From: Theropithecus gelada
Taxonomy: Eukaryota; Chordata; Mammalia; Primates; Cercopithecidae
NCBI RefSeq assembly: GCF_003255815.1
Contig: NC_037686.1
Location: 58,315,888-58,379,887 of the forward strand
DNA length: 64,000 nucleotides
Direction: 5' to 3'
Positions within the stretch are counted from its first letter, which is position 1. Every line of letters starts with the position of its first letter. Positions 34,567 to 47,105 of this stretch are shown here, in pieces. Made by a program: the position numbers and the translations under genes. The notes below the pieces were generated by a model. That model was given only the letters and a program-made list of their open reading frames with translations, made no database searches and was not told the origin of the DNA.

Positions 34567-34884
34567 GGTCGGGCACAGTGGCTCATGCCTGTAATCCCAG
34601 CACTTTGGGAGGCCGAGGCAGGCAGATCACCTGAGGTCAGGAATTCGAGACCAGCCTGGCCAATATGGTGAAACCCCATCTCTACTAAAAATAATTTTAA
34701 AAAAACAAATAGGCAGGTGTGGTGGCACACTCCTATAGTCCCAGCTACTTGGGAGACTGAGGTAGGAGAATTGCTTGAACCCAGGAGCTGGAGGTTGCAG
34801 TGAGCCGTGATGGCACCACTGCACTCCAGTCTGAGTGACTCCATCTCAAAAAAAAAAAAAAAAAGAAAAAGAAAAAAAAAAAAA
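34567..34884 (+). mobile_element. AluS-like
   Basis: A full-length Alu beginning ggtcgggcacagtggctcat with gatcacctgaggtcaggaat and cagcctggccaatatggtga, typical of AluS. The 11-bp duplication aacttactcat at 34556-34566 and 34885-34895 shows insertion into the older L1 3' UTR. The long A-tail has two G interruptions. Confidence 0.96.
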
Positions 34885-34885
34885 A

Positions 34886-34934
34886 ACTTACTCATAGGTT
34901 CTTTGAGTAAGAACCTATGTACTTACTCATAGGT
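34886..34934. repeat. nested direct and inverted repeats at Alu 3' junction
   Basis: acttactcataggt is repeated directly at 34886-34899 and 34921-34934. Between them cataggttctt (34893-34903) and aagaacctatg (34909-34919) form a perfect 11-bp inverted repeat with a 5-base loop, and gagtaag (34905-34911) pairs with cttactc (34922-34928). Confidence 0.95.
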
Positions 34935-35016
34935 ACTCACCAAGTACCACCTATTCCTCAAAAACCTATGGAGAAAAAATTTAAAAAGATAAATTTTAAA
35001 AAAAGAAATGGGGCTT

Positions 35017-36350
35017 GGTTAAAGTTTGATTTTAAATATAAATGTCCTTAATGTATTGGCTTTAAGAGACATGTATGTCAGAACAGGTTGGAATATGGGT
35101 ATTAAGAATCAAACCCAAAACTGAGTTTTATTTTTTGCTCATATTATACATACAATATGGATTGGTAGGCTTCTTAATCCATAGATCAATCAGAGACCCA
35201 GGCTGAGAGGGAGGCTTTACTGACTTACTGCAGCCATGACCTGGAACAGAGGAATTCCACCATCACATACACGGTGAGAGAGAAAGGGAAAAATGCCCCA
35301 AAATCATAAATGTAAATATCTAAAAATTACATAAAATACTTATCCTTAAAACTCATTCTCCAGAACAGTCACATGGCCCCAAAAACATGCAAGGGAGCTG
35401 GGAAATTTGGGGCAGTGGTAAATATCAATTCTCATATGGGATAGTTGAAATTAAGTAAAGGGGAAACATGAAAATACAGTAAGAATGATTTATACTCAGC
35501 TATAAAACCTGGAGAAAAATATCTACAAATTATATTTAGCTATACTACCATTATCTGGAAAATAAACACCTGCATAAATATTTTAATACACATATCAAAA
35601 AGTATAGGTTAATTATACCATTTGCTTGTTCATTATTATCACCATCTTCAAATCATGTTGATTGCTAGTTTGTTTCTGAAAATACGTATTGGTCTGATCT
35701 GCTAAACAAGAACTGAATGCTAAAGGAAAATATTATAATAGTGCTACTACCTATTCACATAGAATGCTGTTATGGACAACCTCACCTCTTGGTTTTCCTT
35801 CTGGAATAAGTAATGCTATATTAGTTCATTTGGATTGACCCATGAAAATCGTCTTCATCAGGCATGATTCACCAAGCAGCTGCACACTTCACAACAGCAG
35901 TTATGAGAGACTTACTTTTTTATTGGATAAGAAGAAAGATAATAAAATTGTCAAAAATGTACTGGGAAAAACAGGTTTGTTCAATATGTTGACCTTTTGA
36001 TATCTGAATCAGACTTTCTTACTGAAAATAAAAAAGATTTCAGAGAACACAAGAGGTATAATATCCAAGATGAGTCAAGATAATTGATTACAAACTAAAT
36101 AACAACATGAAAGAGAGCAAACCAGGGAAGGAATATGTCAGGAGGTTTCAGCTGGAGTATTTATTTTTATCAGTCAGGTGGTAGAGCTGCTTAATACTCA
36201 AAATAAGCATTTTGATTTTTGGTTTTGGTTTTATATTGGTGAGAATTCCTCATGTACGAGGAGAAATTAAAGACTTAATAGTGTTTGGGAGACGCAATAT
36301 TAAGCTGACTTTTCTTATAGAATGTTGCCATCTTGAAGGGCAAGGATGCT
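35017..36350. other. unassigned stretch
   Basis: No gene or repeat is recognised between the L1 target duplication and the next Alu. Confidence 0.5.
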
Positions 36351-36366
36351 CTGCAGTGAATGACTT

Positions 36367-36544
36367 ACCTTTTTTTTTTTTTTTTTTTTTTTTTTTTGAG
36401 ACGGAGTCTCACTCTGTGGCCCAGGCTGGAGTGCAGTGGCCCGACCTTGGCTCACTGCAAGCTCCGCCTCCCGGGTTCCAGTGATTCTCCTGCCTCAGCC
36501 TCCGGAGTAACTGGGACTACAGGGGCCCGCCACCATGCCTGGCC
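36367..36544 (-). mobile_element. 5'-truncated Alu
   Basis: A 27-T run precedes gagacggagtctcactctgt and the reverse right monomer with gcaagctccgcctcccgggt, ending ggcc after gccaccatgcct. The 16-bp duplication ctgcagtgaatgactt at 36351-36366 and 36545-36560 is perfect. The left monomer is missing. The long pure tail and retained CpGs suggest a young, AluY-like copy. Confidence 0.96.
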
Positions 36545-36560
36545 CTGCAGTGAATGACTT

Positions 36561-37199
36561 TCAAATGTCTTCCATATTCATTCCCCAAGAAAGCATTCTC
36601 TTTCACCTACCAAATATCCTGCCCCATTTTTCTTTCTTTTTTTAAAAAAATCCATCACTGTGTCAAATGAGAGCTGTTATTATTTCCCAGCATTACTTGA
36701 ACAGATGACTTGGGGTTTGATTTTCTATCTCCACTTAATTAAAGAGCTTTAAGTGGTAATATCACTGTTTGAAGATTTCTGATACTCTTACTAAGGTGTA
36801 CCTATGTTAAACCAAACCAGTCCTTTTCATGAATTATACCTTGAATGCCATTTTAAATCACCTTAGCTGCTGTCAATGGCTTATTGCAAAAAGGGTGACA
36901 TTTCAGTGGTATGCTTCCTTTGAAATTAAAGTGTTTTCCTTAGGGATGACTTCCCTTCTGGTGTGGTTGGAAGTCTCAATAAAATGGCTTTATTTCACAT
37001 CCCCCCAAAAAGTCAGGTTATTTAGGAGTTCTAAAAATTAAATACATTTTATCTAGTAGTACACAAACACAAATACCCCTCAACAAACAGAGCATGAATG
37101 ATGAATCTTTCTTTTGATATTCAAGAATAACACGCTTGCTGGAAATACAGTTTACCAGTGTGTGAAATGCCTATAGTTTTACTTAACCAGTTTATTATT
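36561..37199. other. unassigned stretch
   Basis: No gene or repeat is recognised. Confidence 0.5.
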
Positions 37200-37430
37200 C
37201 TCAGCTCTTTTATTTTATGTATTTTATTAATACACGATAGATGTACATATTTGAGGGTACAAGTGATAATTTGATACACTGATGTAAACAATGTAAAGAT
37301 CAAATCAGTTTAATTGGGATAGCCATCACCTTCAATATTTATCTTAGTTTTTATGGTAGGAAGTTTTGGATTATTCCTTGATAACTATTTTGAAATTAAT
37401 TAAATAACTTATTCATCTAAAACAATAGTA
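37200..37430 (-). mobile_element. L1M 3'-end fragment
   Basis: The reverse of an L1MA/MB-type 3' UTR is seen: gtacatatttgagggtacaa, tgatacactgatgtaaacaa, gatcaaatcagtttaattgg, gatagccatcaccttcaata and further on aactattttgaaattaa. The element is 5'-truncated and old; the right limit is approximate. Confidence 0.75.
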
Positions 37431-39495
37431 ACTTTGGTGCAAATATAATGCACTACATAAAGACAACAGAACATGCAAAAATCAGACTTGTACCAGCAAA
37501 AGCTGCATATTTGGAGAGCCTACCAATATTGGTAATTCACATGCACTCATTCTGTTAGTTTTTATTAGAATTATCATTACTGTTTTTCATGTCAAGATGA
37601 ATATATAATATACATGCTTGTTTTTTAATGAGACAAAATACAAAATACAAAAATAAAAAGAATAAAGGAAGGAAATTTGCTCCAACAACTGTGTGTGTGC
37701 ATTTTAAGGTTGAAGAGATAACAACAAATTCTTGTCTTTTTGAAGAGTGACTCAAATATCTCATGTAGATATTTGAAAATTTTATCGTTTTCAATTCTGA
37801 ATAGAAAAAAAATTCTTTCTTATGGTTTAATTGTTCTCTTCATGATGATTAGTACGATTGGGCAGCATTTCAAATTTGCTTTTAGTCTTCTATTATTCCC
37901 TGTTCATAGCTTTTGTTCTTTTATATGGATTGTTGTATTTAATGTTACAAGTTTTTATAATACAAATGTTTCAAAATAAATGTGAATGTTCTGACTACAA
38001 GTACTTTATATATGCCTTATATAATAGTCTATAGTTATATTTAGAATACATAGATGCACATGTGTTGACTAAAGAGATAGATGTCTATATTTATGTCTGT
38101 GCTGATTGAAGATTATGTGTGTGTATATATGTGTGTATATATATATGTATATATGTGTGTATATGTGTATGTGTGTGTGTATATATCCAATTACATTCTA
38201 GTCCTTTAAATTGAATTATGCTGCCTTTGGTTATTCTAATATGTTTTATTTTGATAGACATTTTTACCATTTCTTTATGACTTCTGACTTACCTGGCACT
38301 TAGAAAGCCTTGCCCATATTAAGAAAGCAAAGGTAAACTGAATTTCAACAGAAACCTATGCATTGGTGAAAGACTGTTGCTTCAGATCACATGATTTTAG
38401 CCTTCTTGCTTTTGCATTATTTTTCCACAATTTATTGTCTACATAGGACATTCCTTTTTAGATCATCTGATTCGATCATAAACAATTTTCTAACTCTTTA
38501 TGTCTGTTCTTTAGTAGGGAATTTGGTTTTATGGTTTGCATGTTTGGTGGTTCTAGAAATGAATTAATGGTTTATGGAGTTAACAGTCTCTGTTAGGTGA
38601 AACGTGACAAAAAATTTGGTTTGTTAGTCTTTCGTTTGTTTGCATACTGGCCTATTATGACCTCAAACAATTAAGTTTGTGCCCACCAGAAAGAAAACCT
38701 CTTTTGTATCTGAACCAGTTAATTTTGTGTTTCTGTGCTTAATCTTTACCTATTGCTAAAATTTCAGGATTGAAACTACCAGTTTTCTTTTTCTGTGTAT
38801 TCCTAAATATCTATATTTCATAAAGACCTTTACTTTATATAGTATGTTATAATTATTCTATCTCTAAATTGTCTTTACAAATTAGATTATAAAATCTGTA
38901 AAATTAAAGAAGCTTAGTATATAGAGATAAAGGCAAATTGAATATTTTTTTAATTTTCTGAGAAAATAGGATTATTTCTAATATGTTTAATAAACTAGAA
39001 AGGAAATGCATTTTTACAGAAACCAATACAAAAGAGTTAAAAATTCAAGTTCATAAATTGTAGGTAAATCTTCAACAAACAAAACTACTATTTTTGGTTT
39101 AACAAAGCAGCTCTGTCTTCTGTGGTTTATGAGTAAGAATAATACGTGCGTATGTTTGTATTTCACTTGCATATGTTTTTCCTTTACTTATATTTACTTA
39201 TCAAATAAACTAACATTATTTCTACTTAATGTTTAAGGTTGTGAAAAATGTAAGCTATTGCTTACCCAAAATGAATCGTTATTCTGACAAACTATTCCAA
39301 CATTAATTATGCTTGAAGAATGTTATCTTGAAGATAATCCAAAATTTTAGCCAATAATATTTTGGAATAATATTAAATGGAGTTAATTCACAGACAGTTA
39401 TTAAATGTCTAGTTCATTTCTAAGATAAAAATACCAAAACATTGATAACTAGGCAATATTTTACATGTATATGCACTTATTTTTCTATACCACAG
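37431..39495. other. unassigned AT-rich stretch
   Basis: No gene recognised. It includes the TG/TA microsatellite at 38115-38187. Confidence 0.5.
38115..38187 (+). repeat. (TG)n(TA)n microsatellite
   Basis: Alternating blocks of TG and TA dinucleotides over about 73 bp. Confidence 0.95.
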
Positions 39496-39511
39496 AAAAG
39501 CACTCACTTTA

Positions 39512-39806
39512 TTTTTTTTTTTTTTGAGATGGAGTCTGGCTGTGTCTCCCAGGCTGGAGTCCAGTGGCGTGATCTCGGCTCACTGCAAGCTCCGCCTCCC
39601 GGGTTCACACCATTCTCCCGCCTCAGCCTCCCAAGTAGCTGAGACTACAGGCGCCCACCACCACGCCCAGCTAGTTTTTTGTATTTTTAGTAGAGACGGG
39701 GTTTCACCATGTTAGCCAGGATAGTCTCGATCTCCTGACCTCGTGATCCACCTGCCTCAGCCTCCCAAAGTGCTGGGATTACAGGCTTGACCCACCGCGC
39801 CCGGCC
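39512..39806 (-). mobile_element. full-length Alu, AluY/Sc-like
   Basis: A T-run, then gagatggagtctggctgtgt, both monomers, and the end accgcgcccggcc. It is flanked by a perfect 16-bp duplication aaaagcactcacttta at 39496-39511 and 39807-39822. Words such as gcaagctccgcctcccgggt and ctcctgacctcgtgatccac favour AluY or AluSc. Confidence 0.96.
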
Positions 39807-39822
39807 AAAAGCACTCACTTTA

Positions 39823-41981
39823 GAACTTATTTTCTAAAGTACAGGGGAGCTCTGTTAATAAATATATTCATTTTTTGCTTCTTCAAGCAGTTTTTAAAGG
39901 AATAGTTGTAAGTATAGCAACTAGTGTTATATATATTCATGAACTTTGTTAGTTGCTAAAATGCTGGTGTTTGGCAGACAGTTCACAATTATTCATCCTA
40001 TAATTTCCTTTGTGCAGTAGAAGTTACTTTGATTAAAAGTTATAATTAGTAAAAGGTTATAATTAGTATATATAAATGAGACTACTGAGAGCAAAAATGA
40101 CATCGAAGTACAAGTTTGTATACAAGATAATTAGATAGGTTTTTGTTTATTAAGAGAAAAACACATATTTTTGTTCCAAAGTAAAATGTCTGGTCATTAT
40201 AGAATGAGAAGGAGAAGAGTGAAGAACAAAATTTGAGTGGATACAGAAAGTTCTACCTCTGTGGAAGAGGGATTTTTATTTGCCTTGAACTATAGTGTAT
40301 ACAAATAATCAGTCTGAAAAGAAGCACTAACATTTAAAAAGATGTATTAAAATTATGCTGAAACTTCTAACCCAAGATTCAGTGAAACAAGAATTTAATC
40401 ACAGAGGACTGAATGAGCTGATGAGGTATGGCTGCAATTTTTGTTTTGCTGTTGATATTATTGATGTCTTAATGGTCTATTTTCTGGATATTTTAGAAAG
40501 CCCTTTTTCTTTCTTCTTAAGCTGTCTGTAACTCAAAACAACTTAGTAAATTCTGTTTCTCTAATCTGAAATAAAACACTTCAAAATGATCGCTTATTCT
40601 TTCTTCCTGGCCCTCTCCCCCTAGAATTCAGAAACTCTTACTGAATCTTTCTTTTCATGACAATACAGTTATTTGCATAGGTTCAGTGAAAACAAAATTC
40701 CTTTTTTATTAGGATGTAATTGGAAAAAATGATTTTGCAACCAAGAACATGCCTGGAATGTCATATTTGAAAACAATGCTCATTTAATCAACTATGACCA
40801 GAAATTTTAATCAAATGAGATTGATTTTACAGAGCAGTATTCTCACGACCCTCTTGGGAAAATGGAACTTGTTACTGGTCTACAGTGCTCTCGACCTTAA
40901 ATGTGAGCAAGAAAGTTTACTTCCTGGTAAGTCCAGGGAAATTACGATATTTTAGAGACAGAATTCACCTAAATGTATAGTTACTGCAGGTAAATCCTGA
41001 TGGAGAGAGTGTCTTAGTTTTGATTCCTAGAGTCAGGAAAGTTTGTTAACACAGTTTAAAGTTGTTAAGACAATTTAAAAATCCTTACATGGGATTTCTT
41101 AGGAAAATTTCGGTGAAGTTACAAAGCCTATATGGTAAATTTACACTTTTGCTACAGCTCTGTATACAGTCAGATCTAATGAGAACAACCTTAGTTTGTG
41201 ATTAATAATAATTTTTATTTCAGAATATTTTTGATAGAACAAAGGGAGAACCTTAGGGGGGAAAAAAAAAAAGTGTATCAATCAAACAATGCTTGTATAG
41301 AACATGCCAGGCTTCTCTTTCAGCTATTTTACAACCATTGTCCATATACAACACACTTTTTGATTATTCACTCAACTCTGCCTAAATATGTCTGTTTTCG
41401 TGAATCATTTATAGGATTAATTTGGCTTCTTCACTGAGTGAATTAAATAATATCTTTTAGCACATGTTCATTTTTAGGTCAGTATAACAGTCATAATGTC
41501 ATCTTTTTTGGAAAATTGTCTTCAAATGCAAATATTTCTCTAGTGTTGTGTTAACAGTTTTATATTTATTCCCAGAATTAATGTGCATGCATGTTGTCAG
41601 GTAGTAATCCTTTTATGTTTTGTTGTCATTAGATTTGTATGTGTCTCTGTGGCGGGGAGGTTGTTTTCTAAATTGTTACCCAAATATACATAAGCCCTTT
41701 ACTGAACAGGGTACGCTCCACATTTTATTATTTTGTAAATGCCTATTTACACTTTAATATGTTTCTGGGCACATTTTGCTCTAGCATTCTGTATCTCTAA
41801 ACCTGCCTATGACAAGATTATTTTATTCTTTGTGTTATGATATTTTTAATTTTTGTAACTTTATAGTTGTATTTAACATGGCATTTTAGGAAACATGTTA
41901 CTTAAAGTTTATTCTCCTTTTCCAGAATATTATCTCTTTCTATGCAATTAATTTCCAGATGCACTTTAGAATCTGCTAGTA
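39823..41981. other. unassigned stretch
   Basis: No gene or repeat recognised in about 2.2 kb; short chance frames only. Confidence 0.5.
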
Positions 41982-42291
41982 ATTTTTTTGTTTTTTGTTT
42001 TTTGTTTTTGAGACAGAGTCTTGCTCTGTCACCCAGGCTGGAGTGCAGTGCCACGATCTCGGCTCACTGCAAGCTCCGCCTCCCGGGTTCACGCCATTCT
42101 CCTGCCTCAGCCTTCCCAGCAGCTGGGACTACAGGCACCCGCCGCCATGCCTGGCTAATTTTTTTGTATTTTTAGTGGAGACGGGGTTTCACCGTGTTAG
42201 CCAGGATAGCCTCCATCTCCTGACCTCGTGATCCGCCCGCCTCGGCTTCCCAGAGTGCTGGGATTACAGGCGTGAGCCACCTCGCCCGGTC
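41982..42291 (-). mobile_element. full-length Alu, AluY-like
   Basis: A tttttg-patterned tail leads to gagacagagtcttgctctgt and ends at gagccacctcgcccggtc. The segments gcaagctccgcctcccgggt and ctcctgacctcgtgatccgc point to AluY. The flanks look similar (gtaattttt, gaaattttt) but T-richness prevents a firm target duplication. Confidence 0.95.
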
Positions 42292-43046
42292 AGAAATTTT
42301 TATTTAAAAAAATACTGTTGAGCTTTTATCATGACTTGATGAGGAAAGAAAACAAGAGACATTCAACCTCTTTTGTTGCAATTGTTTCTTTCAATGCAAA
42401 CCTCCAAACTGACAAACTTGTATCAAGAAAACAGTAACTTAGATGATCCTGTCAGTTAACACATATTTTTGAAATGTTAATTGTGGTTGTATTGAATTAC
42501 AGATGTAAAACTCTTCCAATATTGCTTATTCGTGTGTCAGGTTCCATGCTCTTTTTATACTCATATGTTCATTATATTTTAATGCAGAGTGTTCAATATA
42601 AAGTAAACAGTTTAAAAGATTACTCGACCTACTGTGTTCTTTTGAAGCAATTATTTACATATCTTATAATTTACATAAAATAGAACAATATGGATTTATT
42701 ATAAAGTATTATAGGTATATTTTTAAGGAAACATGACATACACTACATATTCTTACATTAGAGTAATTAAAATGTTGGAAATTTAGGAAATGAGGCATAT
42801 TCAAAAGCACTGGAATATAAAATTGTAACGTGAAAGTACTTTAAGGTGAATGTATTTTAAAACGTCTTGTCTGTTGAGTAAATGGTACGCTCTGGCATTA
42901 ATGATATGTGATTCAACCAAAAGAGAATCTCAGTTAACTCTACAGTTAGAGAGAACTATAAGGTGTTTTGTTTACTGGAAGACAGAAGTTGACCATGCAT
43001 ATTAGATACTGATTTAGGCACATCAACATTTAAATAAGGAAATACT
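42292..43046. other. unassigned stretch between inverted Alus
   Basis: No gene or repeat recognised; it is the 755-bp spacer between the minus-strand Alu at 41982 and the plus-strand Alu at 43047. Confidence 0.5.
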
Positions 43047-43348
43047 GGCGGGCGCAGTGGCTCAGGCCTGTAATCCCAGCACTTTGGGAGGCCAAGGCAG
43101 GCAGATCATGAGGTCAGGAGATGGAGACCATCCCGGCTAACACGGTGAAATCTCATCTCTACTAAAAAAAAATACAAAAAAAAATAGCCAGGCATGGTGG
43201 CGGGCGCCTGTAGTCCCAGCTACTCGGGAGGCTGAGGCAGGAGAATGGCGTGAACCTGGGAGGCGGAGCTTGCAGTGAGCTGAGATCGCGTCACTGCACT
43301 CCAGCCTGGGCGACAGAGGGAGACTCCTTCTCAAAAAAAAAAAAAAAA
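43047..43348 (+). mobile_element. AluY
   Basis: A full-length Alu beginning ggcgggcgcagtggctcagg with ccatcccggctaacacggtg and gcggagcttgcagtgagctg, which are AluY-type words. No convincing target-site duplication was found (left flank aaggaaatact, right flank gttgaatag). Confidence 0.93.
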
Positions 43349-43609
43349 GTTGAATAGTTTTTAAGGAATTAACTTTAAATATTTTGTTTACTGTAGAAAA
43401 TAACACAAATAATCTCACTCTAAAATGAGATCTGAGATCACAAATGAACAACCTAAGTAATGTTAAGCAGACAAGATTTTGCTTCTGTTTTAAATTTTTG
43501 ACGACCACGAAGTTATAAAATAGAGATCTCTGATCTGAAAATCCAGATTTTAAACTTTTATTTTTTAAAATGGAAGAATTTTCTAAAGCTTATTAATCTG
43601 GCTTAACTG

Positions 43610-43905
43610 AATATTTTGCTCATTATTAGTAAGTCCCCCTTCTCCCTAGCCCCTGGTAACCATCATTTCTCTCTTTGATTTTATGAATTTGACAATTAAC
43701 AATAAAAAAGATGTGAAAACAGCCTAAGTGTCCATCAACAGGTGCATGGATAAAGAAAATATAGACTATACACACAATGGAATACATTCAGCCACAAGAA
43801 GGTTGCAATATGCAACAATATTGATAAAGCTTGAGGACATTAGTCTAAGTGAAAAAAGCCAGTCACAGAAAGACAAATGCTGCATGATTCTACTCATAGG
43901 AGGCA
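43610..43905. mobile_element. old L1M fragment with internal inversion
   Basis: 43705-43905 reads as L1 on the plus strand, from the ORF2 C-terminal/3' region (gcctaagtgtccatcaacag, cagtcacagaaagacaaatg). 43630-43692 reads as L1 on the minus strand (cccctggtaaccatcatttc is the reverse of the L1 word after that region). On the minus strand the order is inverted upstream part then sense downstream part, as left by twin priming during L1 insertion. Limits are approximate. Confidence 0.65.
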
Positions 43906-44249
43906 CACTGCCTGTCTTTGAGTCTCTGCCAAAAGAAACTGCTGATGATTGACTTCTTTGCCAGGGCATGCTCTGAATGAATTTTCTCTGGTCTGTTCTC
44001 TTTAGGATCCTCTTTGCAATAACTTGTCTACTGTACTACTACTCCTGTGTTAGCACAGAGCATCCTGTGTGGAATTCCTCTCAGGGTTTCACATTTAAGA
44101 GAAAAATCCAGCTCCTTCTGCTTCCTCCTTGCCCTCAATCTGTCTAAAATTCCTAGCATTCATTAGCGTATGGTGTTGAATTTCTTCTTAAGAACAACTT
44201 AGACTAGATCGGGCACATTCAGGGTAGTATGGCAGTAGACAGAAAAAAG
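43906..44249. other. unassigned stretch
   Basis: No gene or repeat recognised. Confidence 0.45.
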
Positions 44250-44915
44250 TCAGGAAACAACAGATGCTGGAGAGGATGTGGAGAAATAGGAACACTTTTA
44301 CACTGTTGGTGGGAGTGTAAATTAGTTCCACCATTGTAGAAGACAGTGTTATGATTCCTCAAGGATTTAGAACCAGAAATACCATTTGACCCAGCAATCC
44401 CATTACTGGGTATATACCCAAATGATTATAAATCATTCTAGTATAAAGACACATGCACATGTATGTTTATTGCAGCACTATTCACAAAAGGAAAGACTTG
44501 GAACCAACCCAAATGCCCATCAATGACAGACTGGATAAAGGAAATGTGGCACATATTCACCATGGAATACTATGCAGCCATTAAAAAGGATAAGTTCATG
44601 CCCTTTGCAGGAACATGGATGAAGCTGGAAACCATCTTTCTCAACAAACTAATGCAGGAACAGAAAACCAAGCACTACATGTTCTCACTCATAAGTGGGA
44701 GTTGAGCAATGAGAACACATGGATGAGGGAGGGGAACATCACACACCGGGACCTGTTGAAGGGGGTAAGGCTAGGGCAGGGATAGCATTAGGAGAAATAC
44801 CTAATGCAGATGACAGGTTGATGGGTGCAGCAAACCACCATAGCACGTGTATACCTTTGTAACAAATCTGCATGTTCTGCACATGTATACCAGAACATAC
44901 AGTATAATTAAACAA
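44250..44915 (+). mobile_element. 5'-truncated L1PA
   Basis: The piece starts near the ORF2 C terminus (aacaacagatgctggagagg), includes ccatggaatactatgcagcc, and ends with the L1PA 3' UTR (gtataccagaacatacagta) and a short tail. It includes the frame 44463-44705 from the ORF2 end. Divergence is moderate. No clear target duplication was found. Confidence 0.93.
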
Positions 44916-46934
44916 ATGGACAAACAAAACAATGACTTGTATACTGAGACCTTGATAAATTCACTTTTGATTTCTGGTAGCTTATTTGTAGAGTTTCCTA
45001 TGAATCATGTTTATGTGAATAAAGCCACTTCAAAGTCTATTTTTTGTTTTGTTTTGTTTTTTTAAATAAAAGTCAGAACCTCGAGCTAGATTCTGTATCA
45101 CCCAGATCTCTTCACCTCCTGCTTGAACATGATTTTCATTAGAGTTGAAAGAAAGCTGCCTTGACTCATCTTGCCTTTCCCCTTAACACCAGATTAATTG
45201 TGCGCTTGTGACAATGCTTGATTTCAAGCTTGCTGCAAGAGACGAGATTTCTACAAAATTTAATTCAAACATTTTCTTAAGTTGGGGAGTTTTTAAAGGA
45301 AAAAAAAAGTGACTAGAACACATATTTTTGGTGATATTTAAGGAAAGCAAAGTCTGGTTAAAGGTTATTAGACTTCTTACAAGATTGAAATTTAGCTTTC
45401 TGAATAAATCCAGCTGACCAGAATGGAATTTAATCTTGCAGTGTCTTTCAGAAATTATTCAAACGTTTCCTTTAAAAGGGTTGTTAATTCCATCAAATAA
45501 CTTAGTTTGTTCTAGATAGTCTCTTCATCAGTTTAGACAGTTTGCTTTTTTATTTGCTTTCGGAATTTGCTCTTTGAGCACTAGCATGTTAGAGTGCATA
45601 AATTATTTTTCTTCGTTTTTTTTTCACAATGAATGGAAGCAGAATCTCTAATTCGATAACCAAGGTTAAGTAATTATTTGTTCTAAGTGTCATTCACCAT
45701 CCCCTTCCCTTAGACAATAATTTTTACACACTTGGCTTATACTTAATGGCAATAAGGTGCGACTTGTAGGTGGTATGAAGGAATGAAGTCGATAATGAAT
45801 TAGCTTTTTAAAATATTTCAGGTGGTTTTTTTTTCCAAAACCTCTTTCTTCCCAGTCTAATAAAGTTTCATTTACCAACAGGCTAGTTTTCGTACAAAAA
45901 AATCCTGAATTCTACCAGTTTTATTAAGGAAGACTTTTTTCCGAAATCTGATGACCAAGAGATACCAGTCCAGATCTTCTTTTTATCTTATTTACTGTAT
46001 AGGTTAATGACAGTAGCTTTCACAGCTTCCCACTGGCTTATTTGACTCAAATTCAGAAACTTACTCTGAACTGTTTGTTTTCTCCCTGGAAATGTGCTTC
46101 TTGCTCCTAAATGTTTCATTTATTATGGATTTACATATGTCAGTTGTTTGAAAAGCCTCTAGGGTAAGGTTCTAGGTGAATCTTTAGCATTGTAAAAACA
46201 GCTTGAACATAATTTGAGACATTACCAAACATGTCTGTACCATGTTTTGATTTTATTTTTATGAGAATCTTTGATTGATAATTCAGGGTTTTTTTTTTTT
46301 TTTTCCTTTTTTTTTTTTCAGTTGGCAGGTGCTCAGGAAAAGAAAGAATAGACATTTAATCAATAGATGTAGTGACATTGATAACTTACAGGGAAGGTCA
46401 ATACAAATTTCTAAAACAAATTGATTTTATGCATTCACAATGCTTTTTGAAAACTATTTACAAATATTGTGGAACGAACACAAGACAGTCTACTTCCTAT
46501 TTTACCTCATGACTCATTGCATGGATAACTCACCATCTGTGCCTTGATTTCTCAATTATATCCTCTGGAATCATATATTTACATGTTTCCATATGAATAA
46601 AAATGGTACTTTTACATCAATGGAAAGGGAGAGTTTCTACATTTCTGGTTAGTTTTGTCAGCAGAAGTAAAAAAATATATATTCAAAGCAACAATATATA
46701 ACACTTACCTGCACCCCATCACAAATATATATAACTCAGTCAATTCTACATTTCAAACTGGCCATAAATGACCATCAGGGCTAAAGGATCCCTGAAGCTA
46801 ACCAAACTGGCCCTTTTCATAAAGCATGAATTTCTTTACAACATGCCCATTAAGTGGGTATGAACGTTTCATTTTTTTAAACAACTTAACTTGTTAGAAT
46901 TTTCTTTGAAAATGAGTTTTGCCCTCCCAGGAAC
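44916..46934. other. unassigned stretch
   Basis: No gene recognised. T-runs occur at 45040-45064 and 46289-46319. Confidence 0.5.
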
Positions 46935-47105
46935 TCTTCCATGCACTTAATTTGTATTAGTCTTACAATATTTCCAGATTCATTTCACTATACTGTTTTG
47001 CAAATAAATAGCTAAAATGCAAAAATATTCATTTTCTTGCTCAAGTTCACAGAACTAGTACACAATAAAGCAGAATTTCCCTTCCTACTCTCATTAACTC
47101 CATAT
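46935..47105 (-). mobile_element. possible MIR relic
   Basis: Words in MIR reverse order: ttttgcaaataaatagctaa, ttgctcaagttcacagaact and agtacacaataaagcagaat. They fit the MIR core loosely; the call is tentative. Confidence 0.4.

Larger units (their letters stand above)
32965..35003 (+). mobile_element. 5'-truncated L1PA (older, L1PA13-16-like)
   Basis: It starts inside ORF2 (catcccatgcttatggatag, 32981-33000) and runs to a 3' UTR with accaaaatctcacaaatcac and cctcaaaaacctatggag plus an A-rich tail. The target-site duplication agaaatggggctt is seen at 32952-32964 and 35004-35016; one base differs just beyond it. An Alu (34567-34884) sits in the 3' UTR and a small rearrangement follows it. 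The subfamily guess rests on the 3' UTR wording. Confidence 0.92.
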
